IMG/VR virus record: IMGVR_UViG_3300036791_001355
Coordinates: 1-64,000 of that record
Reading direction: 5' to 3' (one strand)
Length of the DNA: 64,000 bases
Source: a virus
Positions 29,204 through 37,569 of the stretch are shown here, in pieces. The notes beneath the pieces were generated by a model. It saw only the letters and a program-made list of their open reading frames with translations. It was not told the origin of the DNA and did no database searches. Every line of letters begins with the position of its first letter. The stretch's first letter is position 1. Position numbers and translations under genes: made by a program.

Positions 29204-30325
29204 ATGACCAAGCGCAGCGCCACCCTGGCCGATGCCTTCATCGCCCATCGCTACACGGCGGGCGATCCCAACTGCAATCTCATCGCGCCCCGCGTCATCG
29301 AGCGGGTGCAGGCCAAGGCCCGGCAGGCGCGGCGCTTCGTCTTCGACGACGATGCCTCGCGCCGGATCGGCGACGTGGTGCGCGAGATTCCTGATCTGAT
29401 CGTCCGCGAAGCCCAGTTCGCCCGCGCCCCCTTCCCGCTGACCTGGGTGGAATACAACTCGGTGGCGATGTGGCGCAGCGTCTACCGGGAGCAACCCCAC
29501 AAGCTGGAAAACGAGTTCCCCGACCATGCCGCCCGCATCGGTTACCTCATCGAGGAGAACGAGGTCTACGTGGTGGCGGGCGGGCACGCCGTGACGCCCG
29601 AGGCGCTCAATATCGTCCATCTCGGGCATTTCGCCTATGAACTGAATGTCGTCGGCAGGGATCGCAGCCAGATCCTGCGCGATGAGATGGCGAGAAGGGG
29701 CCTCGACGCCGCTTCCGAACGCCACGTGCGCGACTGGTTCAACCGCTTCTTCTGGTCCTCCACCGCCGACCACCTCGACGACGCCACGCTGGACGCCCTG
29801 TCCAATCGCTTCGCCAGCTATCCGCTCTACGACACCAACGGCCCGCTGCATGGCCACATGCAGCAGGTCATGGCCGAGTGCTTCGGCGATCTGCGCAACA
29901 TCATCGCCATCCTGCTGATGCTCAACCGGCCCCGCATCACCCGCTATGACAACGAACTGCCGCGCTCACGCGGCTGGCTGAAGAACCGGCAGGTGCCCTA
30001 TCTGGCGCACACCCCGGTGACCATCCACCTCGACCCGCTGCCGATCCTGCGCCACCTGGGCACCCCGCTGGGCGAGGCCGAGCCCCGGCGGCGGCACGAG
30101 GTGGACGGGCACTATCGCCATCGGGGGGGAACGCCCGGCTGCATCCACCCCTGGGTGCGCACCGACGAAGACTGGATAGCGGTGGCCGAGCATGCCGCCC
30201 CGGCCGATGTCGATCACTGGCTGTGTCCGGTGTGCGAACGCAAGCGCTGGTGGGTCAAGACCTATCATCGCGGCGACGCCGCCCGTGGCTACGTCACCCA
30301 CGACCACCGCTATGTCACGCCCTGA
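29204..30325 (+). CDS. Uncharacterised 373-residue phage protein with zinc-knuckle-like end
   Basis: The largest protein of the small-gene region. It reads as a soluble mixed fold; the segment EALNIVHLGHFAYELNVVGR is distinctive. Near the C-terminus CPVCERKRWWVKTY has one CxxC pair, preceded by HEVDGHYRHRGG and a Cys, so zinc binding is possible. No enzyme motif recognised. Four bases separate the ATG from the previous gene. Confidence 0.6.
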   Translation: MTKRSATLADAFIAHRYTAGDPNCNLIAPRVIERVQAKARQARRFVFDDDASRRIGDVVREIPDLIVREAQFARAPFPLTWVEYNSVAMWRSVYREQPHKLENEFPDHAARIGYLIEENEVYVVAGGHAVTPEALNIVHLGHFAYELNVVGRDRSQILRDEMARRGLDAASERHVRDWFNRFFWSSTADHLDDATLDALSNRFASYPLYDTNGPLHGHMQQVMAECFGDLRNIIAILLMLNRPRITRYDNELPRSRGWLKNRQVPYLAHTPVTIHLDPLPILRHLGTPLGEAEPRRRHEVDGHYRHRGGTPGCIHPWVRTDEDWIAVAEHAAPADVDHWLCPVCERKRWWVKTYHRGDAARGYVTHDHRYVTP

Positions 30326-30340
30326 GCGAGGAGGTCGCTG

Positions 30341-31303
30341 ATGCTCGCTCATCTGGAAGCCGACCTGAGCGCGCGTCTGCTGCGCAGCGTCAGGCCATGG
30401 CTCAAGCCGACGCCGCAGCAGGTTCGCAACGCCGTCCTGGGCCTGCGCATGATCGTCTCCAGTCACGGCCACAACGACAAGCAAAGCGAGTTCCTGGCCA
30501 CCACCAACGAGGCCTTCGTCGGCGCCATCGCCAGCGGGCGCCTGATCTGCGTCGGCCACCTGCCCAACGAGGCGATCAAAACGCTCGGCGGCCAGGGCGC
30601 CCAGCTGTTCGGCCACGGCCACATCAAGCACCCGTTCGCCGCCCCCTACTGCATTTTCCATACCTGGGAGCAGGGCGGTTCCATCCTGCTGGTCGATCCC
30701 TTCGACTTTCACGTCCAAAGCCGGGAGCGCCTGCCCGAGGGCACCTTTCTGGTGGTCGAGGCGCAGCCGGTCATGGTGGCGGGCGAGCCGTCGCTGCTGC
30801 TGGCGGCGGGCGCCTTCGCCACGCTGGACCCGGTCAGCTGCCGCTACGGCGGCGAGATCATCCTCTCGGGCATCTACCAGGGCAACGGCATGGATGGGCT
30901 CAAGCTAAGCCTGGAACTGCTGCCCAGTATGCTGGACCCGACCATGGCGGCGCTGCTGCTGCTCAACACCGATGGCATCGAGGCGACCCAGTGGCAGCCC
31001 GGCGAGAAGCTCAACCGCGCGCGGGTGAAGAACGGCAACGCGCCGCTGCCGCCGCACTGGGAGGTCAACACCGGCCCCTACATCACCGCCCTGCTGGCAC
31101 GGCGCCAGCGCGGGCCACGCTCGGCCAGCCAGGGCGGCCACCACGCCAGCCCGATCCCGCACATCCGCCGGGGGCACGTACGCCACCTCGACGAGGTGCG
31201 CACCACCTGGGTGCACGATTGCCTGATCAACCTGACCGATCCCGACGCCCCGGTGGCGCGCTCGTTCTACAGCCTGCGCCGCGAGGAGGCGGCGAGCCGA
31301 TGA
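30341..31303 (+). CDS. Uncharacterised 320-residue phage protein
   Basis: GAGGAGG precedes the ATG. The end (PHIRRGHVRHLDEVRTTWV) has the RRGHxR pattern seen at the C-terminus of several phage proteins of unknown function. The middle looks beta-rich. Paired with the 373-residue gene, it may form a functional unit. The function is unknown. Confidence 0.6.
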   Translation: MLAHLEADLSARLLRSVRPWLKPTPQQVRNAVLGLRMIVSSHGHNDKQSEFLATTNEAFVGAIASGRLICVGHLPNEAIKTLGGQGAQLFGHGHIKHPFAAPYCIFHTWEQGGSILLVDPFDFHVQSRERLPEGTFLVVEAQPVMVAGEPSLLLAAGAFATLDPVSCRYGGEIILSGIYQGNGMDGLKLSLELLPSMLDPTMAALLLLNTDGIEATQWQPGEKLNRARVKNGNAPLPPHWEVNTGPYITALLARRQRGPRSASQGGHHASPIPHIRRGHVRHLDEVRTTWVHDCLINLTDPDAPVARSFYSLRREEAASR

Positions 31304-31506
31304 CCCTGGAAGAGATTCACGCCTGCATCGTCCGATCCGCGACTCAACTGGATGAAATACACACCGTGATCAGTGCTGATCATCCCACTGACGAAGAAGG
31401 GTTTGTGAAGCCCGAAGACCCCGATCTCGCTGATGCCTTAACGACGATGGAGAACGTAGCTTCTGCTTTATCGCGGCTGGCATTCAAAATAGCTCGGGAG
31501 AGTTAG
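31300..31506 (+). CDS. Hypothetical 68-residue acidic protein
   Basis: ATGA overlap with the previous gene. A helical acidic protein (TLEEIHACIVRSATQLDEIH); no family recognised. The last gene of cassette 4. Confidence 0.55.
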   Translation: MTLEEIHACIVRSATQLDEIHTVISADHPTDEEGFVKPEDPDLADALTTMENVASALSRLAFKIARES

Positions 31507-31573
31507 CCACGCATGTTCTGCTGTTCCCGGCCCAATAGTCCCGAAAACGCCTCTCAGTCAGCTTTTCGACGTT

Positions 31574-31589
31574 TACAACGGCAGTTGTA
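31574..31589. repeat. TACAAC-GGCA-GTTGTA palindrome
   Basis: A perfect 6-bp-arm inverted repeat in the 113-base gap before the 25-residue membrane protein, possibly an operator. Confidence 0.35.
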
Positions 31590-31619
31590 TTTGCCGAATA
31601 TGCATGTAGCGCCCAAAGA

Positions 31620-31697
31620 ATGGATGATCTCTGGAAATGGGTCGCCATCTGCTTCCTCGCGGGGCTGATCGGCGGCCTCGTCGCGCGGCATCTGTGA
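31620..31697 (+). CDS. Small membrane protein, 25 residues
   Basis: Reads MDDLWKWVAICFLAGLIGGL then VARHL: an acidic N-terminus, one hydrophobic helix, a basic end. The last plus-strand gene before the minus-strand replication block. Confidence 0.4.
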   Translation: MDDLWKWVAICFLAGLIGGLVARHL

Positions 31698-31752
31698 CGG
31701 GGTCACACCTCTCCAGAGGATACAAATTCTTGCGCATTTTCAGCCGGACGAG

Positions 31753-32310
31753 TCAAGATGTTGTTGTCCCGGCTGAACTTCGGCCGTGATAGTACTCATC
31801 CAACCCGTCCAGCGCGTGGCGCAGCCACAGCAGCGCCAGCCCGATATGGCCGAGGCCGTGGGCGTCCTCGAACTCGCGCGGCGGACGGTTGTCGAGCAGC
31901 ACCCACCACAGCACGGTGTCGCGGCTGATGCCGAGCATCAGGCGTACCCGCTGCACGGCGCGGATGGCCCGGCGCTGGCTCTCGGTGGCGCCCTGGTAGC
32001 CGCCGCCCCGGGCGGTCAGCAGCAAGGCCCACGAGCAGGCGGTGCCGGCGCTGGCGCGGCTGAGATCGTCGAGGAAGCGGTTGGCGGCGTCGAACTGGCG
32101 CTTGCTGACGAGGTCGCTGCGGTAGAGGTCGTCGAGCACCGACCAGCGGCGGGCGCCGCGCACCAGCGCCTTGATGGCGGGGTCGGGATCGGCGCGGTCT
32201 TCCAGCACGGCGGCACCGGCCCCCCGGCTTTCCAGTCGACCCTGCCGCGTGACATGCACGCTAGGGCCATAATCCGAGGCGTGGAAGGCAGGAAGACGCC
32301 GCCGCTTCAC
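31753..32310 (-). CDS. Hypothetical 185-residue protein, DUF6456-like outline
   Basis: Soluble and helical; VLDDLYRSDLVSKRQFDAAN and IRAVQRVRLMLGISRDTVLW read like the helices of phage DNA-binding proteins. A resemblance to DUF6456 is only an impression. The last gene of the replication operon, 30 bases after the primase-helicase. Confidence 0.5.
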   Translation of the reverse strand: MKRRRLPAFHASDYGPSVHVTRQGRLESRGAGAAVLEDRADPDPAIKALVRGARRWSVLDDLYRSDLVSKRQFDAANRFLDDLSRASAGTACSWALLLTARGGGYQGATESQRRAIRAVQRVRLMLGISRDTVLWWVLLDNRPPREFEDAHGLGHIGLALLWLRHALDGLDEYYHGRSSAGTTTS

Positions 32311-32340
32311 CCGACTACCACCCCCCCCCCTGCACTGCCC

Positions 32341-34164
32341 TCAGTGGTCATCCTGATCGCTCCAGTGGGGCGGCGCGTCATCCGGCCCGCTGCCGTGCAG
32401 ATCCGCCACCGGAGTGCGGTAGCGACCCACCGAGGCGTCGAAGTCCAGCTTCGCCGAATCCCCCCGGCGACCCCAGCGGCGGAAGCGTGTCTTCCAGACG
32501 ATGATCTCGGCCTCGCCCATCTCCGGTGCCCACACCGTCACCCCGAGATCGGTCTTGTTGGCCCAGTGGGCAGAACCCGAGATGTCATAGGCACCGGGCG
32601 GGTTACGCTTCTCGCCGTTTTTGAGCGGCGGCGGCTTGGCCGGATGCGCCACCACCCAGACATTGCAGCCATGGCGCAGGGCAAAGCCCCGCAGGCGCTG
32701 CAGGGTGCGTCCGGTGTAGTCGGTCTCGGTCATGTCGCCGCGCTGGTGCTCGATCTCGTTCCAGGGGTCGATCAGGAAGTCCGTCGTGCCGTCGCGCAGG
32801 ACGCAATAAGCCGCCCGCTCCAGCAGCCACTCCAGCGTCGGCGCCTGATCCGTGGCGTCGCATTGCAGCACCTTGACGTGGTCGCGGAGGAACTCCGAAG
32901 CCGCGTCCACCTGCGCGTCTGCCATGCCCTGCCCCGAGTTGGACCCCGGCCCCGGCCAGAACGGCTCGCCGATGAACGCCTCGGCGCACTCGACCATGAA
33001 CTGCTCGAACTCGTGCTCGGGCGAGAACACCAGCCACTTGCGTCCGTGCTTGCCCATGGTGTGCAAGGCGGTGAACCGCACCCAGGTGGACTTGCCATGA
33101 TTGGGCGTCCCGGTGACGACGATCAGCCGCCCCTCCACCGGCAGCTTGAGCACCTTGTCCGTGGCCCCCGTGCCGGTGGTCATGGTGGGCGGCGGCGGAC
33201 TCTTGCGCCAGTCGCGCAGCGTGTCCGGCCCAAGATCCAGAATGCCCTCGATGGGATAGGGCGTGGCGGCGGCGAGAGCGGCCTCGATCTCGGCCGGGCC
33301 GTTGTCCTTGGCGGTGGCCAGCACCTCGCCCGCGTCCTTGCAGCCACGCGGCCATGTCACCAGCGAGACTTTGTGGCGGCCCAGGCGACGCGCCAGTTCC
33401 TCCTTCAGCGCCATCCCCGGCCCATCCATGTCCCCCGCCAGCACGTGGTGCTTGACCTTGGCCAGCTGTACCGCGTGCGTGGTCAGCGCGGCAAATCGCG
33501 CATCGTCCTGGCGGAACTTGGCCTGAGCCGGCGCCCCGTCGCGCAGGCTGACCACGTTGGTCTGCCCGGACTCGAACATCGCCAGCACGTCCGGCTCGCC
33601 CTCGACCCAGAGCAGCGTCTCCGGGGGTTGCTCCAAGACCTCGGCGTTGAACAGCACCGGCTCGCCCGTGTTCTCCTGGCTCTGCGGCCCTTTCTCGGGA
33701 TAGGGGCGGTATTTCCGCGTCACCACCTTGCCGTTCCAGCGGTACGGGAAGACCACGGCAGGGCGCTTGCCAAGGCCGGGAAAGAACCGCTCCACCGCGT
33801 AGATCCCGAAGTGATTCAGCGTTTTCGTCGCGATCCGGCGCTCGTCGAAGAACTTGTGGAGCCACTCCGGGCGATGCTGCTGCTGCTCCTCGCTGTGCTT
33901 GGGCAGCGGTTCCCGGCGCAACGGCGTCTGGGGCTTCCACCCGTGGCGTACCCGCCCGCTGCCACTCCAGCCACAGGTGCCCCGGTGGCAGACCCACACC
34001 GCGCCCGCGCCATCCGGGTCGATGTCAACCGAGCACGACAACTCGCGGCTCGTGCCGCCCTCGCATCGCGGGCAGCGGATGTGCTCGTTGTGACCGGGAG
34101 TCAGCCGCTTCAGCCTGAGCCCGGCGCCCGCCAGGATGGCGGGGAGACTGTCCGCGCCGTTCAT
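32341..34164 (-). CDS. Bifunctional primase-helicase (T7 gp4-like)
   Basis: 607 residues. A zinc ribbon (Cys31, Cys34, Cys59, Cys64), a Toprim primase core (WVEGEPDVLA 186-195, GDMDGPG 244-250) and a RecA-like DnaB/gp4 helicase domain with Walker A GTPNHGKST (352-360) and LIDPWNEIEH as the Walker B region. It unwinds DNA and makes primers at the fork. The start overlaps the initiator gene stop (ATGA). It belongs to the block transcribed from about 36.8 kb. Confidence 0.92.
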   Translation of the reverse strand: MNGADSLPAILAGAGLRLKRLTPGHNEHIRCPRCEGGTSRELSCSVDIDPDGAGAVWVCHRGTCGWSGSGRVRHGWKPQTPLRREPLPKHSEEQQQHRPEWLHKFFDERRIATKTLNHFGIYAVERFFPGLGKRPAVVFPYRWNGKVVTRKYRPYPEKGPQSQENTGEPVLFNAEVLEQPPETLLWVEGEPDVLAMFESGQTNVVSLRDGAPAQAKFRQDDARFAALTTHAVQLAKVKHHVLAGDMDGPGMALKEELARRLGRHKVSLVTWPRGCKDAGEVLATAKDNGPAEIEAALAAATPYPIEGILDLGPDTLRDWRKSPPPPTMTTGTGATDKVLKLPVEGRLIVVTGTPNHGKSTWVRFTALHTMGKHGRKWLVFSPEHEFEQFMVECAEAFIGEPFWPGPGSNSGQGMADAQVDAASEFLRDHVKVLQCDATDQAPTLEWLLERAAYCVLRDGTTDFLIDPWNEIEHQRGDMTETDYTGRTLQRLRGFALRHGCNVWVVAHPAKPPPLKNGEKRNPPGAYDISGSAHWANKTDLGVTVWAPEMGEAEIIVWKTRFRRWGRRGDSAKLDFDASVGRYRTPVADLHGSGPDDAPPHWSDQDDH

Positions 34165-35006
34165 AGCGAGTTCCACCCGATGCCACCGTTGCGGCGTGGC
34201 GTATGGTTGTCGAACTTACCCTCACGGATCTGCACCAGCTTCTTTGGGCTCAGCAGGAAGTCGAAATCGGCCCTCCAGGCGCGCGAGCCACCGCCTCGGC
34301 AGAAATCCGAAGCTTCCAGCTTGCGGATCGCCTCCAGCATCCCCTCCGGGCCGTGCTCCTTCAGCCGCGCTCGCAGATGGACCCGACGCTGCGGCGTGAG
34401 CATGCGGACCACGGGCATGCCGCTCCGCTTGGCCATCTCGTTCCAGGCCTCGACGATGGGCTGCTCGTCCTCCGCGCCCTGTGGTTTGGCTTTGGTCCGC
34501 GCTGGTTTGGTTTCTGGCTCTGGCGCGGATTCGGGAAACAATTCTGCCGCGCGGTCCACGAGAGTCTGCGAAGCAGACTCGGTATCTTTCTTCCTAAGGG
34601 GGTACTTAAGGGGATTGGGTGCATCTCTTGCACCCTTGGGGTGCACCTGTTGCACCCTTGGCTTCGTCATGGGTGCAGTGGTTGCACCCCTCATGGGTGC
34701 ATGTGTTGCACCCTTGCTTTCGACGGAATGGCCCCGCAACAGCGTAAAAATCAAGTGTTTCCCCTCCATTCTGACACGCAGAAGAGGGTCTGGCGCATTA
34801 CTTAGCGCCCGCACCGCGTACTGCACCGTGCGCTCGCTCAGCCCGGTGTCGTCTCGGATGGTGCCAATCGCGATGGGGCCTTCACGGTTAAACCTGTCCA
34901 CCCGCTCGGCGACGGTGACCAGCACCCACCGCTGAGTCGAGGGAAGATTGCGCTGCCGTGCCGCCTTGATGGCCCAGGCGCAGTTGGGACAGGACGCGGG
35001 AATCAT
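34161..35006 (-). CDS. Replication initiator-like (lambda O type) protein with origin inside the gene
   Basis: 281 residues from the ATG at 35006 with an AGGTG site. The N-terminal half has a winged-helix region (IAIGTIRDDTGLSERTVQYA, VRALS). The linker (about 115-150) is encoded by four iterons. The C-terminal part (RARLKEHGPEGMLEAIRKLE, then WRADFDFLLSPKKLVQIREG) resembles the end of phage replication proteins that load the helicase. Overlap with the primase-helicase and the iterons give it the lambda O plan. The role is inferred. Confidence 0.75.
   Translation of the reverse strand: MIPASCPNCAWAIKAARQRNLPSTQRWVLVTVAERVDRFNREGPIAIGTIRDDTGLSERTVQYAVRALSNAPDPLLRVRMEGKHLIFTLLRGHSVESKGATHAPMRGATTAPMTKPRVQQVHPKGARDAPNPLKYPLRKKDTESASQTLVDRAAELFPESAPEPETKPARTKAKPQGAEDEQPIVEAWNEMAKRSGMPVVRMLTPQRRVHLRARLKEHGPEGMLEAIRKLEASDFCRGGGSRAWRADFDFLLSPKKLVQIREGKFDNHTPRRNGGIGWNSL
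34562..34616. other. AT-richer segment and hairpin beside the iterons
   Basis: A perfect hairpin GAGTCTGC-GAA-GCAGACTC (34562-34580) is followed by a segment richer in A and T than its surroundings (34581-34616). In gene direction it lies after the iterons, as the unwinding region does in lambda. Confidence 0.5.
34617..34713. other. Putative replication origin: four 19-bp iterons
   Basis: Four copies of GGGTGCA-N5-TGCACCC at 34617, 34639, 34671 and 34695 with spacers TCTCT, CCTGT, GTGGT and TGTGT. Arms are identical in all four. They lie in the middle of the initiator-like gene. Lambda-type origins have the same plan: four iterons inside the O gene next to an AT-rich region. Confidence 0.8.
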
Positions 35007-35230
35007 GACCGCACCTCCCCAGCGAGAAGGTATTCCCACTCGGGAAGCAGCGTGACTGGGCCATGCACCTCAGAAGTTGTCCCAGTGATCTCACAGTCAC
35101 GCCGGGCGCACTGCGCAATAAAGAGATCGCGCACCTCATCTAACCCGATTTGCGTCATGCACGTACCGTGGACAGGACACGAGCAAATGCTGAGACGCCG
35201 AGCGCGATCAGCTGGGGATTGCCGTTTCAT
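35003..35230 (-). CDS. Hypothetical 75-residue Cys-rich protein
   Basis: AAGGAG precedes the ATG at 35230. Cys residues in CSCPVHGTC and CARRDC suggest a small metal-binding protein. The stop overlaps the initiator gene start. A replication-operon member of unknown function. Confidence 0.55.
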   Translation of the reverse strand: MKRQSPADRARRLSICSCPVHGTCMTQIGLDEVRDLFIAQCARRDCEITGTTSEVHGPVTLLPEWEYLLAGEVRS

Positions 35231-35402
35231 CGGCACAGACTCCTTGCGTTCCGTGCAAGGCCGTGCCAGATTCCAAGCGGTTCTAAGGCTTGGTCTGCGG
35301 CACGTCCCTGCACAGACTGGTTCAACCAATCAGGCGCCTCCGTCTTCACAGGACGGGGGCGTCGCCTATTTTGGGCCAAGCCCCCGCCTACGCCAAGCGG
35401 AT

Positions 35403-35612
35403 TCATGCGTCCCTCGGCAAACGCAACGAACGCGGCCTCAGCGGCAGGCCGTGCTGCAGGCAGCGGGCGCGATCCGGCACCGCCCGGCACAGCAGAATGC
35501 CCGCCTCGCGTACCTCCTCCTGACCCGGCCACACCAGCACGGCAGGCGCTCCGCAGACACACCGCCGCTCGGCGAAGGCCTGCGCCAGCGCCGCCGATCC
35601 CGCCGGCTTCAT
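35403..35612 (-). CDS. Hypothetical 69-residue Cys-containing protein
   Basis: The ATG at 35612 overlaps the stop of the RuvC-like gene (ATGA). Four Cys residues in RRCVCGAPAVLVWPG and ILLCRAVPDRARC suggest a zinc ribbon. The 172-base gap that follows (35231-35402) shows no gene. Confidence 0.5.
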   Translation of the reverse strand: MKPAGSAALAQAFAERRCVCGAPAVLVWPGQEEVREAGILLCRAVPDRARCLQHGLPLRPRSLRLPRDA

Positions 35613-36160
35613 GGTACCCCCTCTCTCCCCCCCTTCGGGGGAGAGAGAGACCCACCGTTCAGACGGCCGTAATGCCACAGCCACACCAGCGCCGCGTCGG
35701 CGGCATGGTGGGTCGCCACCTTGATGCCCCGGCGGTGGCAGTAACGCAGCACCTCACGCTTGACGACGTCCTTGGAGTAGCGGCAGCCGAGCAGTTCATC
35801 GCGCACGGCCTGGGCATTGATCTCGCTCACCGCACAGCGCGCGTGCCACGCCTCGGTGTGCGCCTGCCACGTCAGCCCGTATTGCTGGCGGGCACTGCGC
35901 ATGTTGGTCTGCGCCAGCGGCGGCAACGGCGCCTCCAGCACGAGGTGGGCCGGCTCCACCTCCTCCAGCAACTCGGCCAGCCGCTCGGCGAAAGCCGCCC
36001 CCCTGGCGCCCTCGCCGCCGACCATCGGCAGCTGCCACGTACCGTGCGCCAGTTCCTGCGGCTGGTGGCCATAGGCCCAGCCGACGGCACTGGACAGATC
36101 CAGCGCCAGCACGCCGCCGGTTAGCACCAGACGCGGTTCACCCTCGCCATCACGCGGCAT
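35609..36160 (-). CDS. RuvC-like Holliday-junction resolvase
   Basis: 183 residues from the ATG at 36160. RNase H-fold signatures: GVLALDLSSAVGWAYG (first Asp), AHLVLEAPL (Glu), and HHAADAALVW (late Asp). Such enzymes cut branched DNA before packaging. The C-terminal end (SLSPPKGGREGVP) is encoded by a palindromic element (35621-35647), so it is an added tail. Confidence 0.8.
   Translation of the reverse strand: MPRDGEGEPRLVLTGGVLALDLSSAVGWAYGHQPQELAHGTWQLPMVGGEGARGAAFAERLAELLEEVEPAHLVLEAPLPPLAQTNMRSARQQYGLTWQAHTEAWHARCAVSEINAQAVRDELLGCRYSKDVVKREVLRYCHRRGIKVATHHAADAALVWLWHYGRLNGGSLSPPKGGREGVP
35621..35647. repeat. CTCTCTCCCCC hairpin at the end of the RuvC-like gene
   Basis: An 11-bp-arm inverted repeat (CTCTCTCCCCC and GGGGGAGAGAG, five-base loop) read in frame as SPPKGGREG. 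Similar palindromes extend genes in many alphaproteobacteria. Confidence 0.6.
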
Positions 36161-36164
36161 GGCC

Positions 36165-36767
36165 TCACGCCCCCGGTGACGGGGTGACGACCAGCACCAG
36201 CGGCGGTTTCCTGCGCGCCCGCTTCTGGTGCTCCTCCGTCCCCGGCAGCGGCGGCTGCTTGCGGCGGCGGCGAGTGCGCGTGGCGGTGACCTGTTCGGTG
36301 TCCGGCCCCAGCTGCCGCGCGATGGCTGCCTGTCCCCGGTGCCACCCGGCCAGCCACGCCAGCGCCAGTTCCGACCCCGACGGGTAGGGCGCATCGGCGA
36401 TATCGACGCCCTCGCAACCGGCCCGGTAGCCCCGGTCCTCGGCATCCCACGGGTCTTCGCCCCGTACCGAGGTCACCTCCGTCATGCCAGCGAAGAGATC
36501 ATGGGCGCCAATCGGAATGCGGCGCAGGCCGAGGTAGTAGAGGCGGTGCCGCAGGGCGACGCGAACCTCGTCGCCGTCGCGCTTGCCATCCCTGATGGCG
36601 GCTTTCAGTTCGGTGACATTCTCGCCCGCCACGCGGGCGCGCTTGTAGAGATTGCGCAGCACGCCCTGCTCTTCCTCGACCCGTCTCTGCTGCGCCATGA
36701 TGTCACGCAGCCAGCGCAGCGAGTCTTGCGGGTCCAGATCGACGGAAACGGTTGTGGCATCTGACAT
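36165..36767 (-). CDS. Phage protein with ribosome-modulation-factor-like C-terminal motif
   Basis: 200 residues from the ATG at 36767 with GGAGGGGGGAA upstream. Residues 1-100 are helical. Residues about 115-165 have GYRAGCEGVDIADAPYPSGS and LAWLAGWHRGQ, a pattern reminiscent of ribosome modulation factor and common in phage proteins. The tail is very basic. The first gene of the minus-strand replication operon. Confidence 0.6.
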   Translation of the reverse strand: MSDATTVSVDLDPQDSLRWLRDIMAQQRRVEEEQGVLRNLYKRARVAGENVTELKAAIRDGKRDGDEVRVALRHRLYYLGLRRIPIGAHDLFAGMTEVTSVRGEDPWDAEDRGYRAGCEGVDIADAPYPSGSELALAWLAGWHRGQAAIARQLGPDTEQVTATRTRRRRKQPPLPGTEEHQKRARRKPPLVLVVTPSPGA

Positions 36768-36999
36768 TTCCCCCCTCCGTGATCTGTTACTGGCGTGATT
36801 CCGCCCTGCGAAGATGCAGGTGCACAAAGCAACTTTGTCAATAAAGCCGCCCTTGGGCTGCGTCACGGTGAGCCGTCGGCCATCCTGCGCCGTTCACACA
36901 AGTGACGCAAGGCGTGTGACGCTTTTGTTGACATCCGGGGAGCAATAGGCAAATATTGCCCGCTTCGGGCCGCTACCCGAGAATGAGGACAACACATTG
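36768..36999. promoter_or_regulatory. Divergent control region between the replication and recombination operons
   Basis: On the minus strand TTGACA (near 36841-36836) is followed at 17 bases by a weak TGCATC. On the plus strand TTGACA (36928-36933) pairs with AAATAT at 17 bases, and TTGCCC (36956-36961) with GAGAAT (36979-36984) at 17 bases. GGCAAATATTGCC (36948-36960) is a perfect 5-bp-arm dyad. GTGACGC occurs at 36902 and 36916, and its reverse at 36860, possible repressor sites. Confidence 0.6.
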
Positions 37000-37566
37000 A
37001 TGGACAAGCCGACTCCGTTGCCAACCCGGGCACGCGGGAATTTTTCTCGTCCCCCGTCCCCGTTCCAGATCGAGGCGGCGCTGGCGGAAGCCTTGCGCGG
37101 CCGAAAGCAGTTGCTGGAAATCGATCCCACCATCGCCGACGATCCCAAAGCCTATGCCGACACCTTGGAGGGCATCACCGACGACTGGGTGGAGGAACTG
37201 CACCGCTGCATCGAGGGGGTGCAGAAGGCCGAGGATTACCAGCAGGTGATCGGCCAGCGCATCGCCGAACTGGAGAAGCGCCGAGCCCGCTTCAAGGCGC
37301 AGGAAAAGCACTGGCGCAGCGTCGCTCTACGCATGCTCGAACTGCTCGATGTCAGGCGCTTCGAGCGCCCCGAGTACACCCTCAGCATGCGGCCCGGTGC
37401 GGCGCATGTGCAGCTGACCGACGAGACCCTGCTGCCGCCCGAGTTCCAGCGCGTCACGGTGGAGGCGGACAAGGCGGCTCTGCTCAAGGCGCTCAAGGCG
37501 GGCGAGACGGTACCCGGCGCCGTGCTCTCCAACCCGCAACTCACCCTCTACCTGACGGAGCGCTGA
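37000..37566 (+). CDS. Siphovirus Gp157-like protein
   Basis: 188 residues from the ATG at 37000; a TTG one codon earlier is possible. GAGG lies upstream. The helical N-terminal half (QIEAALAEALRGRKQLLEID), a coiled coil (RIAELEKRRARFKAQEKHWR) and the beta-rich end (RRFERPEYTLSMRP) match Gp157, a family found beside recombination genes in phages and linked to phage resistance in streptococci. It precedes the ERF gene. Confidence 0.8.
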   Translation: MDKPTPLPTRARGNFSRPPSPFQIEAALAEALRGRKQLLEIDPTIADDPKAYADTLEGITDDWVEELHRCIEGVQKAEDYQQVIGQRIAELEKRRARFKAQEKHWRSVALRMLELLDVRRFERPEYTLSMRPGAAHVQLTDETLLPPEFQRVTVEADKAALLKALKAGETVPGAVLSNPQLTLYLTER

Positions 37567-37569
37567 GCC

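Noticed and set aside
31786-34935. Very long plus-strand open frame (1,049 codons) across the replication genes
   Set aside because: It lies antisense to the primase-helicase and initiator genes, has no recognisable domain and an Arg/His/Pro-rich composition typical of antisense frames in high-GC DNA.
35227-35655. 142-codon minus-strand frame covering 35231-35402
   Set aside because: Gly/Arg-rich composition without motif, in a frame overlapping the better-supported 69-residue gene; treated as a shadow.
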